The notes under the pieces: generated by a model | The model's input: the letters and a program-made list of their open reading frames with translations, nothing else | What the model was told of the DNA's origin: nothing | The model's database searches: none | Shown here: positions 47,064 through 61,079 of the stretch, in pieces | Layout: each line of letters opens with the position of its first letter | Numbering within the stretch: position 1 is the first letter of the stretch | Program-made: the position numbers and the translations under genes | DNA from: Strigops habroptila | Lineage: Eukaryota; Chordata; Aves; Psittaciformes; Psittacidae | Reading direction: 5' to 3' | DNA: 64,000 bases | Assembly: GCF_004027225.2 (NCBI RefSeq) | Contig: NC_046358.1 | Span: 8,959,284 to 9,023,283, forward strand

Positions 47064-48200
47064 TGAAAGATCCTTATCCAAGACCTAAATGAAATTAATG
47101 TCTTCCAAGATGCCTTTATATGCACTGCTGGAGAGGGTGAAGGACTCCATGTGTGTGCTACAGATGTCTGTTGCCTTGCCTGTCTTTGCAGGGGTGTTTA
47201 GTGCCTGGGGGGGGCCTAAATTAATGAAGGGGGGAGTCGGATGTCACAGCAGCCGCAGCCACATGTCATGGCATGCCAGGCTGCCTGTGAGGGCAGGGGA
47301 GCTGCCAGGTGCCTGGTGTGGAGGGCAGCCTGTGCTTCATGACTCTTGACACCAGTAGAGCTCAGCTGCAGCGTGGACACAAACCCTTTGAGAGATCCTG
47401 TTTCCTCAGGCTGTCACTTGGGTTCTTGCTCAGCAGCTGATGCATTTCCTTGGGGAATGCAACATCACAAAAGTATGCTTTTAGACTCTGAGTGGCTTTG
47501 GAGCAGCTGTATTGGAGCAGCTAAGTAAGTATAACCCTCTGTAAGAGGAAATAACTTTTCTACCAGATACATGCACAGATGGATTGTAATCACACTGAAG
47601 GTAGTGTTTGCCTCAACAAGAGAGAGAAACTTTTTAGAAGAGTTGCTATAAATGGAAATCTGTGCTTACACTTGCTTCTTGCAGCAGAAGTTGGAGAACA
47701 CGATTCCTGCCTAGGAGGAATGAGATAGGCATCCTAGGGAGTTCAGAAAACTAAAGGAGCTAGGGAGGTGCAGGCCATGAGCTGCAACAGCAATGTACAT
47801 TAAAATTTATTGGTCCCCAGATGCCAACAAAAGTGTCTGGGAGCAGTTCTACAGCAGTGCAGGTGGACCTGGGTAACAGAGATGCTAACATACTGGGTGC
47901 CAGTATGCTCAGAGAGAGCAGGGGAGGATAAGCTTTCCCCTGCCAAGGGGAAGCCCAGTGTTCTTGCCACCTCCAAAATACAGATTTCATTTTGGATAGG
48001 AAAATAAGATTTATTTATGCAAATTTGGAAGATAGGTAGTAATTACAGATACACTTCCTAAAATATTTGATAATAAATAAAGTACAGAGCTAAAATTACA
48101 TGCAGACACTTGCAAGAGCTGCTGCTTCTTCAGGAAGAAATGATGATGATAGAATAGTGAATCTGGTATAAGATTATTCCAGGACTTTTTTTTCTTTTTT

Positions 48201-48289
48201 CTTTAATGAATGAGGGAGTTCTTTAATGAATACTTTAATGAAGTATTGTTCATCACTTCATCTTTAAATACTAAGATGCTTTAATGAAT
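48201..48289. repeat. CTTTAATGAA imperfect array
   Basis: The 10-mer CTTTAATGAA occurs at 48201, 48221, 48233 and 48279. The first three are close together and the fourth is separated by related sequence. Confidence 0.8.
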
Positions 48290-51200
48290 AAGAAGTTGTT
48301 ACTGATGGGATTTTGATTTTAAAAAGGCAGCTTCGAGCTGAAAAGCAAACTTGCAGATTTAAATAACACCCTCTGTATCTTAAAATAAATGGATTGTATC
48401 CCCTGCCAGAAATGGTGCCAGTATCCAGAAGAGGCTGTAGGGCCATGTGATGGAGCTGCATGCCTTAAAGACTAAAAAGTGACTTTAAGTTAGTGCGTAC
48501 ATCTGCAATTGTATGTCTGCCTTTTTCTCTTGAAACAGGAAAGAAAAAAAGAGGTTAAGCTTTAGTGTGGGAGGGAAGAGGTGGTCACTGGTTGCTTTTA
48601 AACTCTGAGGTTTTCCAGAATGCCTGGGAAGGACATGGTGTTTTTGCAGTGCACGTTCACTGGGGTCTGTGCAGCAGATCTTTGGCAAGAGCTTGCTGTG
48701 CTCTGCAGGCCAGTTTTCCACCACCCTCAGCAAGTTGGTCACCACTGATTATTCTTTCCACATGTCGATTTTGTGCATGAAGTCACTTTAGGGAATTGAA
48801 GGCAAAATTCAGGAGCTGGGAGGTTAATTATTTCCCTTGCCTTTTTGCTTGTGTGTGCAATTTGCTTAGAGGGAGAGGGAGGAGAGTGTTAACCATTTAC
48901 ATCTTCCCTCATTCCTCCCCAGAATGATTGTGGAAATTATTCCTAGACTGGTTTAGTGAAGTTGCTCTCAATAGTAGAGACTGTTGTAAGTACGTAGATT
49001 ATCAAGAAACACCCAGTGGGAGGATTTTGTTACTGAAGAGTTACTTCTCCAGCATGAACAGGAAAAGAACATGTCCATATTTGTCTGGGGAAATTTTTAC
49101 TGCTGCAGCAAGGCAAGCAAAGTATCTTTATTGCTCTGGACTTTATTTTAAACTGTTTATTCAAAGACCACCGGAAGTGTCATTTTACTTGCTTAAGGTA
49201 TAAAAAGCCTGAAAAGTTGGAGTGTGGTAAGCAATTTCCTTTTTTAACATCAGAGTTGCAGATCTGCTTACTTTAGAGTTTGACTAGAGAGCTAGTGAAG
49301 TGATACTGGCACTTGAGCAACCGACAGGTGTTTTTCTTTCCCATTGCTGACATTAAAAACATGAACCTTTAAATCCAATGTCTACTGAATGTTAGGGGGA
49401 GGTATGTGTAGGAAATTTTTCAATTGATTTTGGAGAATTCATGATCTTTGAAACTATAAGCAGTTCCTCCAATGATACTGAGAAATTTGTCATACAATAT
49501 TCTTTCCATGTCCAAAAAAAGAAGTGTTAATTCCTCTTCACCATGCAAATATCTGTGCATAAAAATAAAAGATTGATATTAACAAGTGAAATTACCAATT
49601 GTGAGAAGCTACTTTAAAAAAAGGTGGGGGGAGGGCACACTATGAAGTTATTACAGTTGCTGAATTGGATGGGTCGTTCATGTCTTTTAAAAGAGTTTGT
49701 CCTGCCATAGTATCTTTGTGGAATTAAATATATTTAACTGGAAGGCATTGTGTTCTAGAAAATGGACAAAATGTACTGGGTATGAAGATGTAAGAGGAAA
49801 TGCATCTGCAGAGCCTGATACGCTTCTGGTTTCAGAAGAGAGATATTTTCTTCTTTCTGCTAGTTTTTTCATGGTCTCACCTTTTTCTCATGGGTTAGCT
49901 TCCTACACGTGGCAACATGAATGGAAACCAATTTTTGTACGTGACCTCAATCTAGAATCAAAAGTGGTAAATTCTTCAGCCCTGGGCCTCTGAGACTGCT
50001 GCCTGGGGGAATCCCTCTGTCTGTGCAGGTGCTACTGTGAAGCTTTATGCCAAATCTGGGGTCACACATCTTGCAGAAGGTGAGCTGAAGATAACTTAAG
50101 AATGTGGAAACCTTGCTTAAGCAAAGCCCTAAGTTTAGAAATTGCTGCAATAATAAAAGCTTAGCCTGCTGCATGCAGGAACTGTGTAAAAGTAGAAGCC
50201 ATTCCTTTCTGTGAACTTTCTTCCTCATGGTCTTATGTGCAGGTAGCCATGAGAGTGATTTTTCTATTGTGTTTTTTGTTTGGTTTTGTGGCTCTGACAA
50301 TACTTCCGTGACTGATTTGGCAGATTTTGTCTGCAAGGGAACCTTTTGTGCTGAGTCTACAAGATTTTTGGTAAGGAAGAAAGAGAACAAAGCCACAAGT
50401 ATAAGTGGTGGGAGATTTAGGAACAGAATTGTCTTAACTTTATTTACTGTAATAGGTGAATTTCATCACAGTTATGTGCAAATTAGTACTTGTTCTTTCT
50501 AAGTAATACTGTGACTTGGCATTCTTCATGCATAACTTTCAAGGCTTGTTGTTTTGGGGTTTTTTTGGTGGGGTTTTTTTTGTTTATTTTTGTAAGCAGC
50601 TGGTGTAAATACATAGCTTTTTAGGGAAAGGGGAAAAACAAGACTTGCAATTTCATCTCTAGTGCTTGCATTTAAAAAACTCTGGCCCCTGTTTTATTTT
50701 TTTCCATGACACTTCATTATATTTCACAACCAAACGTGTGATGGTTCTGCCCCTCCCTTCCCCCTCTTGCCTCCTTAAAAGACAGAAATATGATGTTTGC
50801 AACTGCAGTTTATGACTGCAGAGCAAACCTGGGGCAAGAGGACCATGGTGCACCCCACCTCTGGGACATCAGAAGAGCCAGAGATGGCAGCAGCAGAGCC
50901 CCTTCTATGGTCTGCTGAAAGAGTCCTGTTGTTCCTGCAGACCAACTGCTGTGATCTCTGCCATGTTCCTGCTAAAAAAAATCAGTACAAGTTTTGCTCT
51001 TAACTTGGCCAGAGGCAGGGTTAAACAAAAGATTCAGTTAGAGGGATCAAGGGGTAGAAGCTCGTCCCTGCACGGGTGGGCTTTGAACATGTGAGATTCT
51101 GATGCATCCGTTTCTTGTGGGCCTGAAAGATGTTTCTTGTTTGTGGCGCCTCAGATGTTGGAGTTGTGGGAAAAGAGCAAAAATTCTTTTCCCTTGAAGT

Positions 51201-51855
51201 GGTTGTTGGGAAGGAGGTTGCATAGATGGGATATATGTCACGGAATTTGCTAAAAGCACTATCTTACAGGATTTAAGGACTCCTTTTCTTTTTTTTATTG
51301 ATTCCAAAGTGTGCTTTTATGCTTATGGTGATCATAAGTGATGTAAACAGATGAAAATATGTATCAAAGCTGATCTACTTATAGCTATAAATTAGTATAT
51401 TCCTTCCCTTCTTTCTTCATTTGAATTTGTAATTGCATGCAGGGAAGGGATTTGATGAGGTTCTTCAGCATTGCTACCTCATCCCTAGATGGAATGAGTA
51501 GCAATGTCATGTTTGCACCTGAATAGGTTGGCCTCATATTCCTGAATTGTGCTGTGTGTTCCCTGGGCACTACTGCAGTCAAGGCTAATACATCACTATG
51601 CATATATGCCTTATAGGTGACAACTCTAATAAAAGCTAGAAAAGTATTTTTTAGTTCTACAATAAACCTGCATTGACTGCAATATACTTCTCTTGAGTTT
51701 ATTCTTATGCATGGCATACAGTCTCATGGGCAGGCTGAAGCAGGGAGAAATGTTTCAGGGAGGTTTCATTTGCACTTTAGCCATCCTTAGGATGGGATTT
51801 CAAACTGAGTAAGAAGACTAAAGTTGATTGAAAGGGCAGGGCACTAGCTTGACAC

Positions 51856-52010
51856 TGAGTTGGGTTCCCTGCTCTGTCATACACCTCTTCAGGCCAAGTC
51901 ACTTCATAGTCACTCTCTCTGACTTACTCCTCTTCAATAAAAAGGTAATAATAGTAGTTCCCTGCCTTAAAGAGGTGTTGCCAGAGTACGTGCATTAGAG
52001 TATGTAGTGC
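51856..52010 (+). mobile_element. MIR SINE relic
   Basis: GTTGGGTTCCCTGCTCTGTCA, AGGCCAAGTCACTT, CACTCTCTCTGA, AAGGTAATAATAGTAGTTCC and TTAAAGAGGTGTTG follow the MIR consensus order from the box-B region through the core to the 3' side. It is the best MIR match in the window. Confidence 0.75.
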
Positions 52011-55000
52011 TGTTATGCTATGATTATGAGGCATCTGGGTAAAATAGACATTGCAGTAGTACAGTTTCTGTACTACAGTGCAAGAAATGAAGCCATGGGC
52101 AATAAGAGGAGGACACCTGGCTGGTGTTGTCATTTTCTTAAACCCAAAACAAATAACAAAATACAAAAGCCCCAACCAGTACACTTCATCCAAGTGGAAG
52201 AGCTCTTTCCCTTAGCCTGCAGTTCCAGGCAGAGCTCATGGACCATACAAAGGCATTGTACAATGCTGCATCTATGGAGTATTAGTTAGAGATTTCTAGT
52301 ATGACACTGCCATAGATACATATTAATGTTATGTATGACATAACAGATACGGGTGGGTGAACTTTCATGTGCTTTAGAAGATATTGTGGTTTTTTTATAT
52401 CAAAATAGCCTTAACATTTACAGGAGTAAATGTTTATGGGAGGAGTTATACTGGGTATTTTAAGAAGCAGTGTTCTATGCCAGTTTCTGAATTTTAATGT
52501 ATCTGTTCAAAATGAAGATGCTTTACCTGACGTCTTGCAAATGCAGTTTGTATCTGCACAGTATGAAGGGGCGAACAGCGGACAAAACAGATCAAGGAAT
52601 TCCAGAAGAATAATCTCTTGTGTCTACCTGTTTGCTCTGTTGTGCAAAACAAGCTCTTTTTTATCTCTTTAAATTAAAAATACAGAATGTTGCACATGAC
52701 ACATGCTGTGAGGTTGGACGAATTGGTGTCAATACATTGCTTCAACTCTTACAAAAGTGTTACATGAATGTTAAGTATTCCAATAACATCAAGTTTGTTT
52801 GTCGACAAGTTCCTTCAACTACTTCCCCAAACAGATTTTTTCTTCAATGTAGCAACTATAGTAGAAAGTTTTTTCTGCATTGGTTGATTCCTAGATCTCT
52901 CCCAAATGGGGGACAGCTGTGTAATGAGTCTCAGCCTGCTAATGGGAGACTGGACGTTCTTTATTATTGTTTGGAGATCAGTTGAAAAGAGTAATCATCA
53001 AAAGCTGTGGAACATAAGCTGAACTAGTAAACTATTTGAAATAAGAGGGTGCTATAGAGCTGGTGTGGAAAAATCCTTTAATGTTCACAAAATGCATTAT
53101 GGATTGTAAAGGAGCATCAATTTCAGAATTTCTTTTTCTTCGATGTGAGAGAAGAGTCCATACACCTGAAGAGGTGGTTAGTTCATTAGCCTTTCATTCT
53201 GAGAGTGAAAACTCTATTATATAAGGGATTCTGTTTTATTTTTAATGATTAGCAATTTCTTCTGGAGATGGTCAAGTGTTAGCATTGATCCTCTTAGCAG
53301 CTTTTCTGGCCAGTTGCTGTGTGACTTTCCAATTACTTATGGACTGCTTTTTCACAATTGGGAAGGACTTACTGTTCCTGTTAATAGCAATTACATAGTT
53401 TGTATCTTTAGCAAATACAGCTATGCAAAATGTAATGTGGGATTACTGACCCAAAATGTTATGACTTCAATTAGAATGTATTTATATTGTTCCAGGACTT
53501 GCAGAGGGAACAATGTAAAAGCGTGTTATACTTCTGATCTGCTTAACACTCACAGAATTCTATGTGCGGGTGGATGAATGCGTAAACTTTAGTTTTTCCT
53601 GTAATACTGAACTTGATCATTGTGATCTTAATTTTGTGTTTTACTAAGAACTGAGTATTTTGCACAATTTAAAATGGCTTTGTAAGGGTTCTTTTGTTAT
53701 TGAATGACATTTTTTCTTTCTAGTTATGAAGTGCAGGACAGGTGGTTTGGTTTCAGGTAGGCTTGTTGAGATGAATCTTTAGGAAGATTTTGACTTTACT
53801 CTGAGTATGTACGAAGCTGGTGTTACTTATGCCCAATTGTGGAAGTGCTTTATAATGTTAGTAAGGATACAAATTAGCCACTACAAAAATGGAAAAGGCT
53901 TGCTTTGTATTTGATCCAGTATTACTGCCAACCATCTGCTCTTTCTTTCCTCCACTGAAAATCCCTGTGGCTAAAATAAGGAGACTGGATAGGTGTCTGG
54001 CAGGGAGCTCTGAATCTGGCAGCCCCGGAGAGTCCTCTGATTAATTAAAGATTAAGAAAAGATCAAGTGCTTTCTGGGCCCCTAGTTTCTTTAAACCTTG
54101 CTGATTTCCACCATGTGCTGATCATGCTTGCCCAAGTCTTTCAGTGTTCCTACCCCCCGGGCTAACTAGTGTGGATTTGCACAGCTGCAGTGTTGGAATG
54201 CCCAACTGCTCCAGTCATGGTGGAGAGCTTACTGTACCTTATCACAGACCAGCACAATAAAAAGATCCTGTTATATTCAAGTAACCACAAAACTTCCTAA
54301 AAGACATAATTTAGAAATTGGAACTGAAGTCCTGTCCATGCTGATAAAGACTGACTGCTTGGGTAGTTTTAGAATAGATCAGCTCAGCCCGTACAGGCAT
54401 CTGGCTGCGTGACGATGTGGGCAAACCAAGATCAGCACTGCTTCAGCTTAGCTGACTGCTGAAAAACAAAAGGGTGTTTGTGGGTCTAGTGAGGCAGAGA
54501 GGCATATGACAAAAGAATAACTATGTTATTGTGTGCCCTTTTTCCTTCATTTTTGGCCCCCTCCTTCCTCTTTGGTTATCAATACCCCATTGCATCATTC
54601 AATTAGACTTTTAAGCTCTCTGTGGAAGAATCCCCATTTATCCTGTTAGAGTGTACTGTTAAGGATAATACTTTAGGAATATCGGTGTATTGGGTTTCAG
54701 GTATTCTTTGATGAACTGAAATGGCTTGCTTAAGATGCATGCCTGTAGCAGAGCTGGAAATTGATCTCAGACCCAGGTTCTGCCTGCACTTTTGGTCCCA
54801 GCTATTCTCTCAGACTTCTGTGGGCGATGATGCCTGCTTGATGGCATCTGCTGAGAGCTATGGTCTGGGTATTGAGTGCATTTATGTCTCTCATGAAGAA
54901 ACTTCTGGGAATGGAAAGTATCATCTCTATGAACTTTCCCGTTTCTCTTCCCTTATTTGTAGGCCATTACCTCTTGCAAAGCCTTGAAGGAACCTGTGAA

Positions 55001-58000
55001 GTACTCAGATGTGGTGTGGTGTTGCAAACACTGGACATCTGCATATGTCTGGTTTGGTGATGGAGTTCTGGAGAGGTCAAGATGGACATGACTGAATCTG
55101 CAGCAGTCTTTTCTGTTGCAGCTCAGTGCATTCAGGTGTTCAGGGCTAAAGTGCAGGGAGATTTGGTCTGTCTGTGGGGTGGATCCTTGCAAATCTGCAG
55201 CTGGTGTGTTTGTGGCGGGAAGGGCATTCGGAGCAAAGGAGTCATTGTGGTTATGTCAGCTATGTGAATGCGAGGGCAGGGAGTAGCTTTTGGCCTGCTC
55301 GTTGCTGTTCTGGCTTCAGAGCCTGCTGTGATTCCTGCATGTTGGAGCATTGGTCTCTCTGTTGCTAGCAACTGCCTTCCCTGATGGCTCCAAACAAAAA
55401 AGCTTAAAATAGCTATCTAAGTGCTTACATTTGGAAGGACTGTTAACTCATTTCCAGTGGGAAAGAATAGTATGTTCGTGTAACTTTACAAGCCTGAGAG
55501 CAGCATTTCATACTCCTTAATTGCTGTGATCTCTCTCCACTCTAAGGCTGCCCAAGCCTCTTAAGATCATGGTATTTATCATGACAGATTGTAATAACTA
55601 ATATTCCTAACCTCAGTACAGTTTATAAACAGTGACTAATTTAAGAGATGTACCATATACCTATTTTGTTAAAGGATAAGCCAGCACTCTGTTGCAAAGC
55701 CATTTGTGAAGATGGGCTTTCCTGCAAATTTGTTTACAAAAGTCCAGTTTATGTAGCTGCCTCTTTCTTGCAGTTCCAAGAACTCCATGTGGTTGCTCTG
55801 CAAGACCAAAGATTAGTCTCGTGCAAATCATGAATCTTTTGTTTTCATGAGATGAGGTTTGGGCAAAATTTCAGTTATTTGAAAATACCACTCAAAGTTT
55901 TGCATGAGGATAAATTAAATTGAGGATCCAACTTGTATTGGCTGTAGTATCTTTTCAATACCTGGTAGAAACAATATTGTTGATTCCTTTAAAAATAAAT
56001 CAGGGTTGTGTTTTGGTTTGTTCTTTAAATCTGCGAAGTTTTAAAATTCCAATCTGCCTTTTTAATAGGTTTTGCTCACTCATTCATGCTGATTTTGTTC
56101 TGGTGGAGCTATTTGTGTAAGCCAGGTTTTGCCTAGCTCCTTGGCTGTAAAGACAAGATTAATCAACACTTAATGGGCATTTTCTTTTTAACAACTTTTT
56201 GTGTCCTTTTTATCCCTTTAAAACAAAATTATGTAGAAAATCCCAGGTGCATTTTGAAAAGTGAGTCTTCCATACTTGTTCTGAGTTCACAGCTTGAATT
56301 GAGGAAGACAACCCAAAATACAGGTTACTTTTTGAGTGTTCATGGAAAGTACACAACTCCTCTCTTAGAACTGTTATCTGAAAACTCCCTTTTGAGGTGC
56401 AAATCCTTCTCTGTTACATCCTGCATACTAGAATGCATCTGTGTGTTTAGATGGAATGTGGCAAATTGTGGAGATAGGAGATAAATAAGACCCTATCCTC
56501 AGATGTAAATATTACGTCAAAATAAAATGCATGCTTAGGTGAATTTTAAGACCATTCAAACAGGAAGCTGTCCAATTAAATGAGAACACATTTTTCAATG
56601 CCTCTCCTTTATTACTGTAATAGACCAAAATGTTTTTATGATGCTGAATGTCAGGAATCGTCTAGATTGGAGCAGTAGTTTGTCACATCTGGTGGTGCAG
56701 TATGAGCTACCTGATTTTGCTGGCACATAGTCCTTCAGCATGATCATTGTCTCTCCTGCTTCATATCGCAGAGCTAATGGATTTTACTTTTGAATCTCAG
56801 GTTAGTATACTGGTTTAATACAGCTTTATCAGTTCCCATTCTCTGAAAATAGGAAAGTAAAAGTGGTAGCAAAGTAATTTTAACCATGCTGTCCTCAGGG
56901 CAGAGGTGCCCTTGAAGTTGGTCATTAGCTTCGGTCTTTCTCCCCGACAGAAATGGGCCAATCAAGTGAATGTTTGGGTAGGCTGTAAACATCTTAGATG
57001 TGTACTACTTCCTTAGGTATGCATTTGCTAGCCCCAGGCAGGCACCTTCAGGCAACAGTAGAAGTTGCCAAGCTTCCTGGATGCTGTGTTTTCCCTTTTG
57101 TTGTCGTCTCTGTGTCTGTGAAGCAGCTTTCCTTTGATCTCTGCCTCTGTTATGGGTAGAACTGTAGAGTTCCCTATTTTGCTATGCAAAGTTATGCAGA
57201 CAAGTCTCCCCCCCATTTCATAGGCTTTATTGATTCTAGGACTTTCATCTGATACAGTTCCCTAGATTGGTTTCTTATTTGGAGGTGCTGAGGGGGGCCA
57301 AATGGTAGTTACATATTTATATTCTTTTGTAGTGGGCTGCTTTGTAACTGGAGACTGTTCAGTTGGTTCTTCAGTTCTTTTTGCTTGCTCACTTTGGGCT
57401 TCAGCTGCTGTTCCTTCTATGGTGCTTGTCTCCTGGAAAATATGCCTTTTGCTATAGAGACAAGCTTTCTAGGTATCTGTGGAAAATGCTGTACCATTTG
57501 GCTTAAGGTGACAGGGACATAAAAGCATCATCTTCCATTTATGCTCTTGTTTTTCTTGGACAATGTTGTGTTTTTCAGTTGCTTTGAGCTTTTCCCTGTC
57601 TTCAGAAGATAGATTGCTGTGCTTTGCTAGAATTTACAAACATGGTCTGTTTTCTGTTTTTTCTTGTTCCATCCCAAGGACAATATGTAGGAAAGCTGTG
57701 CTGTTTTCCTTGCTGTTCAAGGTGTCTGAAGCTGGTTAGTGGGGAGGTTGCATACAATCTGCAGGAATTTGATGTAGTTGTCTGCAAGAAAATGTGACCC
57801 AAGTGAGTGTTCAGCAGAGGCTTTGGGGGGAGATAGTGAAGCTGTTTTCATATACAGCAGGGTAAGCGTAGCAGATGGATAAGCTGTGCAGTAAGCTTTG
57901 CAGGTCTTCTAGCAAACACAAAAATTGACCCATGTTTTTGTTGCTTTCTTGGTTCTCACTCAAGATTGGCAATAGGCGGTCGTTGTTTCATAGGGGCAAA

Positions 58001-61000
58001 TTTCTGTTAGCTGGGACAAGTGATGCCCTGTAAGTATTCAGTCATTTAAAAAAACCCAACCAACCAACCAAAAAAAACCCCAACCCCCAGAACCCAGAAA
58101 CAAAACCTACCCTATTGAATTGAGCTACCTCTGTCCTGCTATTGCACTGAAGGAATTAAATTTACTTTGCTCTTTTTGCACACGTGTAAATAGCCCACCC
58201 AATTTTTGTCTTTTGCATGTAGATTTAAACCCATTTTTTCTTTCAGGATTGGAGGGGACCTGGTAGCTAGTATCCTGTATTCTGTTCTTGATTTTTGACC
58301 TTGTTTGTTGTGTGATCTTAGAAGTGAGTTAGTTCCTCTGGTTTTGTTCCTCATTAGTGAAATGTGTGTCATGATTCTTCACCTGTTTCATAAATGTGGG
58401 ATTTGACCGTAATAGTGAGCAAATTAGAGAAGGAAGGCTCGATTGCTCCATCTCAGAAGTACGCTGAGCAGCTTGCTGTGTTTGACTTGTATGTAAAAAT
58501 TGTTCTTGGAATCTGTTCATCATCGTTAAAAGTAATTGAGCTTCTTACAGGGGAGATCAGTAATTTGAGTTGCTGGCAGCAAGAGGGTTTAGTAAGAAAT
58601 TTTTCCCATCATTGTCATTTGACAGATTTTCTCTAAGGAACTGTGACAGCATCACTGCAGTTAGGTCTGAGAATGTACATTAGCTAGAACCCAGGAAGAC
58701 TTTATTTTTCACTTGAAAAAAACCACCACAAAACCCCAAACCTAAAATAAAAGTATTTAAAAGCTAAGATCCAAGTGGTGAACCTAATTTGGGTAGAGTA
58801 AAATCTGCTAATGGGTGTCCTGGGCTGGTACCAGCCTAGCGAGTGACTCTGAGTGCCTGTGCCCTGCACTCCTCAGAGATCTCTGCTTTGAAAGGACTTA
58901 AATTTGAGAACAGCATCCTGGTTGCAGGCAGAGACTCCTCCTTAGTCCTGCTGTATACTTAAGTAAGTCCTTTGAGAGGTTTTGCCTAAATGTAGCCCAT
59001 GTGGGGTTTTGTATGTGTTTATGATTTTGATGCTGTCATGCAGATATGCTGGAGAAGTGTTAGCTAAAAATGCTAACCCTAACTTCTGTCAGTAAGGTGC
59101 CATAGGTTACTTTGCTTTATGTATTTTTACGTTCCAGAAAATACTGTGTAAGTGCCTGTTGGGTATATCTGTATCTAATGTGACATTCTTTTTAGGTGTA
59201 GAAGAGAAAGCCTTGCAACATGAAAAATTCCTTATAAATCTGACAATATTGACAATATTAAAGGAAGTGACATACAATTCATATTCATGTGAAGAAAGTT
59301 TGAGAGAAGTTCTGGCATGCCAGAAGTTCCTGGAAGTGAAAATAACTGATGATGTTGCATGCCAAGTCTTAGCGTTATTAAACCAAAATATACTGATGCT
59401 AGGTTCTGCTTTTTCTCTGTGCAGTGTAAAATGCAAGGTATCATAACACTTCAGTATATCTGGAGGCAAGACACAGTATCTTCTTGGAATTATATTAGAA
59501 CTGGCTCTGTGCTTTATTCAAAGGTAAGAAATGGTCGGGGCATACTGCTCCAAAGTGTGTTGCCATTTTACTGTGCTACTGCAGGCTGACTCTTGTGCTG
59601 AAATTAAAGTAAAACAAAAAAACCCCAAAGCTGGTAAGTGGCTGGGATGATGATAATGTGAGCTCATCCCTCAGCCTCAGGGAGGGAAGCCTGCTTAGTC
59701 ACAGGGCCAGCAATGCTCAGCCAGTAAAGCTGCCAAGTGTGAGCTTTCCTGGAGCATAGTCATGCTGCAGCTTGAACATCCATTGCTTCAGCTTAAACTA
59801 TGGACTTTTATTATTAGGATGACCTAAAAGATACTTTTCTGCAGTTTTTCTGTATAGATAGAAATTCTAAAAAGCTATTTTTTGGATGTTTTATTTTACT
59901 ATCTAAAACTGGATGCACCAAATTTTATATATATATATCCTTTTTTCTTTTTTTCTTGGTGGTCTTTTAGTTAGGATTTATTTTTTGCATGCAGTTGGGA
60001 GAATTGGGACATTCAGTAAGTGTGCTTTGTTCAAAGTAGCTTAAATCTCTTTCTTCCTCAGTCATTTTCACTATCTTGATTTTTGTGCTGTTGTAACTTC
60101 AGTTGTTCTTCAATCCCTACAGTCTTCTCAAGTGACAAAATAACTTTCCTAAGAGGCATGTAATATTTTTTAGGACTCCCTTTATGGAACACACAAGTAC
60201 ATATTCCTTTCCCTCCTTTAGGTCATCTCTGAATTTACTGATTTTTTGTAAGCTTTGCATTTTAGTACTTTTGTTACATCTCTTTCCTACGTAGGTGCAG
60301 TTCCAAACTGCTCTGAGTTAGGCTTTGCAATGCTGGTGGCTTCTTATCTAGTAATGGAAGAAAGAAAGCCACAGTCGACACAAGCGGAGGCTTGGAGAGC
60401 TGTGCTAATGCAGTGCTTCCTTGCTAACGTCAGAGCCCTCTCTCTAAGAGTCTTCTGGATACTTATATGTGTGGTAGTTGCAAACCTCAGTCACCACTAT
60501 TAAGAACAGCATCAGCTGTTTCTTCTTGGTGTTTTAGAAGGGTTAAACCAAAAGACTCTTGAAGTGGTATGTCAGCTTTTGGGCAGTTTTAAATTTGATC
60601 TAGCAGCAGTGTCTTCTGCTATACAGAAAAACTTACATTCTTTTCATCAGAATCATGGACTGATCAATAAAAAAAGCACGCAGAAGCATCAGTGGAAGGA
60701 AAACTATTACAAGGTTGTCTGGTTTGGAGAGAAAAATAGCTTGTGATGATTTCAGAAAAAGTAAGATACTGTCAGAAAGCACTGTTAAGATGTATTACCT
60801 CAGGTATTGTGGTTTAGCTGTTAGCTCTGTTACATTTATGGCAGTGCTGCAAGAAGCAAGGAGAGAGTGTAACAATGCTCCTGAGAGACATGTAGCAACC
60901 TTTCCACCTCTACATTTTTGCTACCAGGGATCTAGTTTCCTACTGTAGGATGTTTTTTCCTCTCCTAGTGAAGTTTTGATAATAGGAAAAACTTACTTTA

Positions 61001-61070
61001 TGAAATCCTTATTTGTGTACTAGTTGCAGTTTAGAGACTATTTTCCATCTCACGTGTCCATAATTTCTCC
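52011..61070 (+). other. MIDEAS: Probable MIDEAS intron 1, distal part
   Basis: No gene was seen. Short CCAA repeats occur at 58051-58092. Open frames (for example 52620-52985 and 53245-53577) lack recognisable domains and exon-like context. Confidence 0.45.
58051..58092 (+). repeat. A/C-rich simple repeat, (CCAA)n-like
   Basis: A run of CCAA units followed by AAAAAAACCCCAACCCCC. Similar A-run/CCCC blocks recur elsewhere in the window. Confidence 0.75.
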
Positions 61071-61079
61071 TACAGTTAT

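Larger units (their letters stand above)
44421..51855 (+). other. MIDEAS: Probable MIDEAS intron 1, middle part
   Basis: No gene was seen. It holds (AAAT)5 at 47044-47063, a GC-rich patch at about 47150-47345 and a CTTTAATGAA array at 48201-48289. Small open frames show no known motif. Confidence 0.45.

Noticed and set aside
53245-53577. 110-codon plus-strand frame in the MIDEAS intron
   Set aside because: No domain or family match, AT-rich intron sequence, no supporting signals.
59107-59469. Overlapping open frames on both strands near 59.2-59.45 kb
   Set aside because: Open on both strands at once with no known motif. Chance frames in AT-rich DNA.
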